This document shows positions 58,319-64,000 of a DNA stretch of 64,000 bases, in pieces. The first letter of the stretch is position 1, and each line of letters begins with the position of its first letter. The stretch lies in the NCBI GenBank assembly GCA_964403795.1, contig CAYOHP010000025.1:3189-67188 (forward strand), read 5' to 3'. The notes under the pieces were generated by a model. That model was not told the DNA's origin. It searched no databases and saw only the letters and a list, made by a program, of their open reading frames with translations. The translations under genes were made by a program, and so were the position numbers. The stretch comes from CAYOHP01 sp964403795 [NCBI: uncultured bacterium] (GTDB taxonomy: Bacteria > Muiribacteriota > UBA6191 > CAZXTJ01).

Positions 58319-58509
58319 GCTGGCCTCCATTCCGGGCGGGTTTACGGTCGGCGACAGAGTATCCCGGCGAGGGGAGCACGCGTCGCCGGGGCCAGCGGGC
58401 CCTGGAGTGGTTCCGGTTCCATCAATTCGCACCTTCGCTTTGGCGGAAACACCCGGAAGGCTACCGTTGCGCAGAACGGTCCGCGGCGGCGAGAACCCCG
58501 GGGGTAACC

Positions 58510-61500
58510 TTGCGTTTCCTGCGAATCCAGGTCCTGGTCCTCACGCTCCTGGCGATTTCCACGGTGCCCATCGCAGGAAGGGCGGCGCCCTCGCCCGATC
58601 CGGAGGCCGCGGGAACCGACTCGCCCGGAGATCCGAGACCCGCCTGGAGCTACGAGGTGGAGAGGCTCCGCAGAGTGCCGGGGGATCCCGAACGCGAAGC
58701 CCTCCTGGCGGAGTGGCGGAACTCCGCGAGCGGTCCGCAGGGAGCGTGTTTCCGCTCGCTCCTCGCCCTGGCGACCGCGGATCCCGCTGCCGCCCTGGCG
58801 GCGGAGGCAGGGGCGGCGCCGGACTCGCCCTGGGTCCGGTTGGCGATGGCCCGGCACCGGCTCGAGTCCTGGGAGGGCGACGAGGAAGAGACTTCGAGGT
58901 CGCTGGAGGAGAGCTTGCTCGCTCTCGAAGCGGTCGTACCCCTGCCGCCGGACGAGACCAGTTTCCACCTCGAGCGAGCCAGGATCCATGAGGCCCTGGC
59001 GCATCGGAGCAAGGCCGTAGCTGCCGTGGAGGCCGCCCTGGCGGCAGGGCGCCATCATCCGCGAGCCCAGGTAGCGATCGCCGTTTGGCTCGGCAGCCTC
59101 TATGTTCCCGACGACGCTGCCTTGACGAACGAGCCGGACCCCCCGGTCCCGGTGCGGCGCCTTCTCCTCCGTCTCGCTCGCGAGCTGGAGGTCCTGCCCG
59201 GATTCGAACCTCTCCTTGCTTCCTCGTGGCTCGGGGATACCTACCGTCTGGGTGTGGCGCGCCATCTCGTCCACGACTCCGATCCCGCTTCGCCCCCCTC
59301 ACCCGAGGAGGTCCGAGAGGGAACGCGAAGGGTCGAGGAACTGCTCGCCCGGAACCCGGGGAACCTCGCTGCGCTCCACTTGCAGATCAGCAACCTCGCT
59401 GCGGGTGGCCGCTATGAGGAGGCGCTCGCGAGGATCCGCCGATCGCCGACGCCCGAGGCGTCCGCCTGGGTGACGCGCTCCATCGAGGAGATGCTCGAGA
59501 GTGGGGCAGGTCTTCACTCGGTTGTCGAGGACGGAGACCACCTGGTCTTCCGGACCAGGCCCGAAGGCAGGACGGAGGTCCCCGTCTGGGTGACCGGCGA
59601 CTTCGACGGATGGCAGGGACGACGTCATCGCCTCCGCCCGGGAGTGGATGGACAGCTGACCGTCCGAGTACCCCGCCCGTCGGCCCCAGGTCTGTATCGG
59701 TACAGGTTCGAGACTCGTTACAACCGGTTCTCTCGCGCCATGACCGCCCCTGCGGCGCACCTGGGAGCCACCGCCTTCCGCATCGACACCACGGGACATC
59801 TGGCCCCCGAGGCCGCGGCCGACAGGGAACTCCTGCTCCTGCGTGCCCGAGAACTCTCCTGGACACCTTGGACGGCCTTCCGGTCTCTCGAGCTGGCCAC
59901 CCGCGCCTTGGAATCCGACCCAGGGAATCCGGAAGCGCTCGCGGCTCTCCATACGGGGCTGGTGCGGACCGGGAAATGGCGGGAACTCACCTCGGGATGG
60001 CCCGCGGAGCGGGTGAGGATCCCGGACGCAAAACAGGACGCGGCCCGTGCATTGCACACTGCCCTGTGCGCCGCTCGCGGCCCCGGGCGGCGGGACCTCC
60101 TGGCCCAGGCCGAGGCCATGGGGATGGGAACCGAGTCGATCCGGGAGGAGCTGCTCGAAGACGAGCCCGATCCCTGGAAGCGGTACCTCCTGGCAGAAGC
60201 CCAGCTCGCGGGCCGGCCCGAGGAGGACCGGTACCAACAGCATCTCGCCTCTGCGGCCGAAGACCCCGCGACCTGGGAGAGGATCCGGGACCGTGCGGCA
60301 GGGAGTCGACAGCCCGAGATCCTCTTCTTCCTCGCTTCGGAGCTGGGCAAGCGGGGAGAGGTCGAGGCCTGTCGCCAGGCGCTGCGGCGCTACCAGGAGG
60401 TTGCCGGGGATCTGGCTGCCTGGACCTGGACCCGCTCGCTCTGGATCCACTCCAACCATCTGAAGCCGACCTCGAAGGAGACCCTGCTCGAGGGTCTCAC
60501 GGAGGCGACCCGGCGCTTTCCCGACTCGCCGATGCCCTACGAGTGGATCCAGACCGTGACCGAGGCCGGGGTCCGTCCGGACCATCTCCTGGCGAATCTG
60601 CTCTCCACGGGCTCCGGGAACTCGATCGGCCCCGACCGCCTGGTGGCCCTCGGCCTCCTGGCCCGGGAAGCCGGGGATCCCCGCGCCGAGAGCTGGCTGC
60701 AGGCCGCGGTTTCGGAGGACCCCACCTGGAACGAGGCGCTCCATCGACTGGGCTGCTTCTACTTCGACCACCAGCGCTACCCCGAGGCGGCCGAACCGCT
60801 GCGAATGGCCCTGGATCGGACCTTCGACCCGACCCAGCGGTTCCACGTCCTCCAGCGAACCCTGATCCTCCTGGCTCGGAGCGGGAGCTTCCGGGAGGCC
60901 GCAGACCTGGGGCTCGCCTCGTTGCCCCGGATGACCGAGCGGGACCAGCGCAAGGGCATCGCCTGCGCCAGCCTGATCCTGTCGCTCCTCGGCCTCTCGC
61001 CGTCGAACGTCGTGGCGGCCTACGACAGCCTGCGCGAGTCTCCGCTCTTCCAGGGGACCCTGGCCATGCTCCTGGGGAGCCTCGCAAGCCTCTGCTTCGG
61101 CTCGGTGGCGGCGTTCCTGATCGCCATCCTCCGTCATCGGCCCCTCCTGCTCCAGGCCTGCCTCGGACCGGTCCTGGCATCCTGGGGAGCCGTACTGGTG
61201 ATGATCTCGGCAGCCATCGCCAGCGCCGGGGTGGGTGGTCCGCTCGGCATGGGAATCGGCGAGGGTACCCGGGGTGGGGCCTTCAATCCCTGGTGGATCG
61301 GACTCCTGGCCTGTGCCGCGATCGCGGGCTCCCTCGGTCTGGCGACGCGGCCGCGATCCCAGGGGAAGGCCCAGAGCCAGGATCCCGACCGCGGGGGAGC
61401 ACGGACTCCGACCGGAGAGGGCGGTACCGCCGAGCCGGGAGTCCAAGGGGGAACCGGGATCCAAGGGCTGACTCCGGCCGTCCTGCAGCCCCAGCAGGAG

Positions 61501-62511
61501 TGGGATGAGAGCGCCGGGAAGACCGCCGACAGCTGGACCGGTGAGATCGAGCCCCGACTGATCGAGATCTACGGCGCCCCTGCCGAATGGTCGTGGACGG
61601 TGCCGATCGATGTCGCCTGGTCCCTCGTGCAGACGCGCTGGAGGCCTCTCCTGAGCGTGCTCGTCCTGCTCGTCGCCTCGTCTCCCCTGATCGCCCTCGT
61701 AACGCTGGGGATGGAGGCCGGGAGTCGCGGGATCGGCTACCTCGGTCTCCTCGCCCTGTGGTCGCTCTTCCAGCTGCGTTTCGTGGCCCTCGACTTCCTG
61801 CTGCGCGGCGATGCACAGGACTGGGCATCCAAGGTGGAGAAGTGCCGGGAGGTACGCAGGGCCCAATCCGAGGAGACGCCGTTCAATCTCCTGATGGGTC
61901 TCTCCCTGCTCGGATGCCAGATCGGTGCCGGGCTTGCCGTGAACCCCTTGAGCGAAGGCCTGGTCGAGTCCTCGGCGGACCCCGTGATCCCGGCGATCCT
62001 CCAGCCCCTGGCAGGTCTCGGACTGGTAGCAGCCTCGGCATTCGCCGCCCTCTGCATTCTCGAGCGAGGTCTCTTCTCATCGTCCAGTCCCCTTGCCTGG
62101 CGGGCGGTCATGTCGGCGATCCGGAACCGACCGCTCCGAATGCTCCTCGTGGCGCTCTGCATCGTCGGATGGGTCCTGTTCGAGATGGCCACCACCTTCG
62201 GGGTCGCCTTCGTAGCGGGGGCGGGCCTGCCGCAACAGATCCTCGGCAACGACTTCCGCGCCCAGGCCGCGCTCGTCGCGGTCCAGGTCGCGATCTCGTC
62301 CGGTGCCATCTGGATCACCATGTTCGCCGTGTTCGCCTACATCCGGGCCCGCTGCCCGACCCCGAAGGAACTCGCCTGGCCCTTCCGGGGCCCGGAAGCC
62401 ACGCCCGATGTACCGGAGGCACCCGATCCCTCGTCCCTGAACTCGAGGGCACGGGTGATGCCGGCGCGGCTCGTCCGCCCGATCCGGCGACAGGTCGATT
62501 GTCCGGACTAG
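58510..62511 (+). CDS. Very large multipass membrane protein with TPR-like and CBM48-like parts
   Basis: 1333 residues from TTG 58510. Signal-like N-terminus (RFLRIQVLVLTLLAISTVPI), then long TPR-like helical repeats (ARIHEALAHRSKAVAAVEAA, YFDHQRYPEAAEPLRMAL). Residues about 357-425 form an isoamylase/glycogen-binding (CBM48-like) sandwich, VPVWVTGDFDGWQGRRHRL to YRYRFETRYN. From about 838 there are about nine membrane segments, with an acidic linker at 955-1015 between the third and fourth. No transporter signature is seen. Codon choice has somewhat more A/T than neighbouring genes. It starts right at a TAACCT box, so the exact start is uncertain. It could be an envelope glycan-sensing or glycan-handling protein. 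Confidence 0.75.
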   Translation: MRFLRIQVLVLTLLAISTVPIAGRAAPSPDPEAAGTDSPGDPRPAWSYEVERLRRVPGDPEREALLAEWRNSASGPQGACFRSLLALATADPAAALAAEAGAAPDSPWVRLAMARHRLESWEGDEEETSRSLEESLLALEAVVPLPPDETSFHLERARIHEALAHRSKAVAAVEAALAAGRHHPRAQVAIAVWLGSLYVPDDAALTNEPDPPVPVRRLLLRLARELEVLPGFEPLLASSWLGDTYRLGVARHLVHDSDPASPPSPEEVREGTRRVEELLARNPGNLAALHLQISNLAAGGRYEEALARIRRSPTPEASAWVTRSIEEMLESGAGLHSVVEDGDHLVFRTRPEGRTEVPVWVTGDFDGWQGRRHRLRPGVDGQLTVRVPRPSAPGLYRYRFETRYNRFSRAMTAPAAHLGATAFRIDTTGHLAPEAAADRELLLLRARELSWTPWTAFRSLELATRALESDPGNPEALAALHTGLVRTGKWRELTSGWPAERVRIPDAKQDAARALHTALCAARGPGRRDLLAQAEAMGMGTESIREELLEDEPDPWKRYLLAEAQLAGRPEEDRYQQHLASAAEDPATWERIRDRAAGSRQPEILFFLASELGKRGEVEACRQALRRYQEVAGDLAAWTWTRSLWIHSNHLKPTSKETLLEGLTEATRRFPDSPMPYEWIQTVTEAGVRPDHLLANLLSTGSGNSIGPDRLVALGLLAREAGDPRAESWLQAAVSEDPTWNEALHRLGCFYFDHQRYPEAAEPLRMALDRTFDPTQRFHVLQRTLILLARSGSFREAADLGLASLPRMTERDQRKGIACASLILSLLGLSPSNVVAAYDSLRESPLFQGTLAMLLGSLASLCFGSVAAFLIAILRHRPLLLQACLGPVLASWGAVLVMISAAIASAGVGGPLGMGIGEGTRGGAFNPWWIGLLACAAIAGSLGLATRPRSQGKAQSQDPDRGGARTPTGEGGTAEPGVQGGTGIQGLTPAVLQPQQEWDESAGKTADSWTGEIEPRLIEIYGAPAEWSWTVPIDVAWSLVQTRWRPLLSVLVLLVASSPLIALVTLGMEAGSRGIGYLGLLALWSLFQLRFVALDFLLRGDAQDWASKVEKCREVRRAQSEETPFNLLMGLSLLGCQIGAGLAVNPLSEGLVESSADPVIPAILQPLAGLGLVAASAFAALCILERGLFSSSSPLAWRAVMSAIRNRPLRMLLVALCIVGWVLFEMATTFGVAFVAGAGLPQQILGNDFRAQAALVAVQVAISSGAIWITMFAVFAYIRARCPTPKELAWPFRGPEATPDVPEAPDPSSLNSRARVMPARLVRPIRRQVDCPD

Positions 62512-63038
62512 GAGCAGTGCCCTGCGGCGACCACCGCCGCCACGAAGCCCTCGGGATCCTCGGGGGTGAGGAGCAGCGGGCGGTCGCCCTCGAGCTCGAG
62601 GAGCACGAGGCCGTCGCAGCGGGTGATGTACATCGTGAGCATCCCGAGGCGGCGGGTCCAGAGCAGGCCGAAGCCGCCCCAGAGTCCCCCCACGCCGATC
62701 CGCATGGCGGTGCCCAGGCGGGCCCGCAGGGTCGCGGTGGGGAGGAGTTCGACGTGGGTGACCCGCCTCCAGGGCAGCGTCCAGGTCCGGGCCGGCCACT
62801 CGATCCGGAGCGAGTCCGACCCGAGGACGAAGCCGGTAGGCCGCATCCAGAGCCAGATCGCCAGGTAGAGGGCGGCCACCCCCAGGGCCACGGTGGCAAG
62901 CACTCCCCCCTGGTGTCCGTGCCGACCGAGGGAGACCCAGCCCAGGACCACGGGAACCGCCAGGCAGATCCAGGTCGGGATCGCCATGCGCCGGTCCATG
63001 GGGGCGATCGGGAAGCGGTTGGGGGTGATGCGGGTCAT
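62508..63038 (-). CDS. Membrane protein with bacterial PH-like domain
   Basis: 176 residues from ATG 63038 behind GGGAGG; an ATG at 63068 is an alternative. Two hydrophobic segments (IPTWICLAVPVVLGWVSLG, VLATVALGVAALYLAIWLWM) are followed by a small beta-rich domain (GFVLGSDSLRIEWPARTWTL, RRVTHVELLPTATLRARLGT, TRCDGLVLLELEGDRPLLLT) of the bacterial PH/DUF304 type, and a final GFVAAVVAAGHCS. PH-like domains of this kind bind lipid or other proteins at the membrane. It overlaps the convergent giant gene at CTAG. Confidence 0.72.
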   Translation of the reverse strand: MTRITPNRFPIAPMDRRMAIPTWICLAVPVVLGWVSLGRHGHQGGVLATVALGVAALYLAIWLWMRPTGFVLGSDSLRIEWPARTWTLPWRRVTHVELLPTATLRARLGTAMRIGVGGLWGGFGLLWTRRLGMLTMYITRCDGLVLLELEGDRPLLLTPEDPEGFVAAVVAAGHCS

Positions 63039-63112
63039 GGATGCCTCCCTTCGGAGGGGGAATGCCATGGGGCTCTCAACGGCTTTGCCGAGGCGGCCCC
63101 GGCAAGACCCGC

Positions 63113-63140
63113 TTGACGACCCCGGGGTCCTCCCTAGGAT
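63113..63140 (+). promoter_or_regulatory. Sigma-70 promoter of the last gene
   Basis: TTGACG (63113-63118), 16 bases, TAGGAT (63135-63140): the best sigma-70 pair in the window, 44 bases upstream of the ATG. Confidence 0.68.
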
Positions 63141-63184
63141 GCGCCCAAAGACAACGATCGCCGCTCGCAGGAAAGAGTCGAACC

Positions 63185-63841
63185 ATGTCGCTGGATTCCT
63201 CGTCGCGTACCCGGGGTCGGGCGCGCTCGCTGTTCCTCGTGCTGGCCCTGCTGTCCGCCGCGCCCCTTCCGGCCCGTGAGCTCTCGCGGGTAGCCCGCTT
63301 CCACTCCCTGCATGCGGTCCCGGCCGCCCCGGTGGCCGTCGATGCCGCGGGACGAGACCTCGAGGGCCTCGAGGTCAGGATCGAGAACGGGCGGATCGAT
63401 CTCAGGGTCGCCCGGATGACCCCGGAGCGGGGGATCACCATCGAGGGCTTCTCGCTCGCGGGGCGCTTCCCGGAGGGAGGCGACCTGGTGACCCGGCCGG
63501 TGAGTTCCGTCGCCGAGGCGCTCTTCGCCGAGAGCGACTTCCGGATCGCCAAGCTCGATTCGGGAGGAGTCGCCCCGACCTTGAAGAACCTCACGGTCTC
63601 GTGCCGCGACGGACGCTTCGTCTTCACCGGCAAGAAGCTCACGACCTTCTCGGCCGAGGGCAAGCTGGCGCTGGTGCCCGAACCCCTCACCCTGGTCGTC
63701 GAGCTGGAGAAGGTGAAGGCCGGGATCGTCCCGGTCCCGCTCCGGGTGGTGTTCGCGGCCCTCGCCAAGGTCCTGAAGGTCCCGGGCGTCGAGATCGACG
63801 CGCCCCGGATCCTGGTCGACCTGGGGTCGCGGCTACGGTAG
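63185..63841 (+). CDS. Secreted protein, unknown (LmeA/DUF2993-like guess)
   Basis: 218 residues. Signal peptide (SLFLVLALLSAAPLPARELS). The mature part is strand-rich (LEVRIENGRIDLRVARMTPE, GRFVFTGKKLTTFSAEGKLA, LVVELEKVKAGIVPVPLRVV), with repeats of the pattern found in lipid-binding DUF2993-type proteins, but I would not insist on it. Expression should be constitutive given the strong promoter. The ATG follows GAGTCGAACC, a weak ribosome site. Confidence 0.7.
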   Translation: MSLDSSSRTRGRARSLFLVLALLSAAPLPARELSRVARFHSLHAVPAAPVAVDAAGRDLEGLEVRIENGRIDLRVARMTPERGITIEGFSLAGRFPEGGDLVTRPVSSVAEALFAESDFRIAKLDSGGVAPTLKNLTVSCRDGRFVFTGKKLTTFSAEGKLALVPEPLTLVVELEKVKAGIVPVPLRVVFAALAKVLKVPGVEIDAPRILVDLGSRLR

Positions 63842-63864
63842 CAGCTCCCGGACCAGCCGCTCGG

Positions 63865-63887
63865 CCGCCCTGCCCCGGGCAGGGCGG
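63865..63887 (+). terminator. Stem-loop after the last gene
   Basis: CCGCCCTGCCC pairs with GGGCAGGGCGG around one C: 11 perfect pairs, 24 bases after the stop codon. TTC follows but no T run. Confidence 0.55.
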
Positions 63888-63959
63888 TTCCGCGTCACCC
63901 GACCTGAGTCAGCCTGCAGCTCGCCCGCAAGGGGCTCGCTCGCGGCGGGCTTGTCGGGT

Positions 63960-63987
63960 AGCCGGGGGCGGTTGCCCGCCCCCGGCT
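63960..63987. terminator. Second stem-loop near right edge
   Basis: AGCCGGGGGCGG pairs with CCGCCCCCGGCT around TTGC, 12 perfect pairs. It may serve a gene beyond the window on the minus strand as well as the plus-strand gene. No gene is seen in 63842-64000. Confidence 0.5.
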
Positions 63988-64000
63988 CCCACAGAACCGT

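Noticed and set aside
1-64000. tRNA, rRNA, integrase or transposase genes
   Set aside because: Looked for acceptor-stem/TpsiC patterns and for transposase or integrase motifs in the translated frames; none found.

Overview
The window is very GC-rich DNA, with third codon positions almost all G or C, and it is packed with genes on both strands; no gap exceeds about 240 bases. I see no tRNA or rRNA gene, transposase, phage gene or CRISPR array. Four membrane-anchored Ser/Thr kinases, two ECF-type sigma factors, two sigma-54 type promoters, HEAT/Sel1/WD40/NHL repeat proteins, a formylglycine-generating-enzyme-like protein, pseudopilins and an SLH-domain protein point to a developmentally or environmentally complex bacterium of the planctomycete/myxobacterium/candidate-phylum kind. 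The phylum cannot be fixed from this sequence. It looks like ordinary chromosome with housekeeping genes (proS, dus, a cinA-like gene, rocD-like) set among many lineage-specific genes.

Layout. 1-5000 (mostly minus): a DUF4331 secreted protein cut by the window edge, a zinc-ribbon/FGE-sulfatase protein and kinase 1. 5000-17767 (plus): a small Pro/Ala-rich envelope protein behind a sigma-54 site, kinase 2 directly upstream of prolyl-tRNA synthetase, a HEAT-repeat membrane protein coupled to an unknown zinc-ribbon protein, a secreted M20 peptidase, a TerB-TM-propeller protein and a TIM-barrel protein. 17768-24000: kinase 3, an ECF sigma factor, a GldG-like secreted protein and a secreted exonuclease/endonuclease/phosphatase (EEP) protein. 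24000-33500: J-domain protein, dus, rhomboid protease, cinA-like gene, kinase 4, two divergent membrane-anchored ectodomain proteins and an FmdE protein. 33600-38505: two pseudopilins, a large secreted protein with an 11-C tract, and an M48 peptidase. 38551-45935: ornithine-type aminotransferase, a BNR propeller with a histone-H1-like tail plus a MoaD/ThiS-like protein, a MEMO protein, an SLH protein, a sigma factor with its membrane Sel1 partner, and a second EEP protein. 45942-50633 (minus): a compact surface-sugar operon (epimerase, two DegT aminotransferases, hexapeptide acyltransferase, family 2 glycosyltransferase). 50745-64000: WD40 protein, two secreted proteins (one behind a sigma-54 site), a ketosynthase/decayed-ketosynthase pair, a DUF1801-like protein, a 1333-residue multipass protein, a PH-domain-like protein and a secreted protein with a textbook sigma-70 promoter.

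How the genes work together. The dominant theme is signalling at and secretion across the cytoplasmic membrane: kinases with large extracytoplasmic domains, stand-alone proteins that resemble those domains, sigma factors, and secreted low-complexity or beta-propeller proteins. Promoter signals are unusually readable. Many starts lie 6-10 bases after a TAnnnT box, suggesting leaderless or near-leaderless mRNAs, and three divergent gene pairs share one palindromic -10 element.
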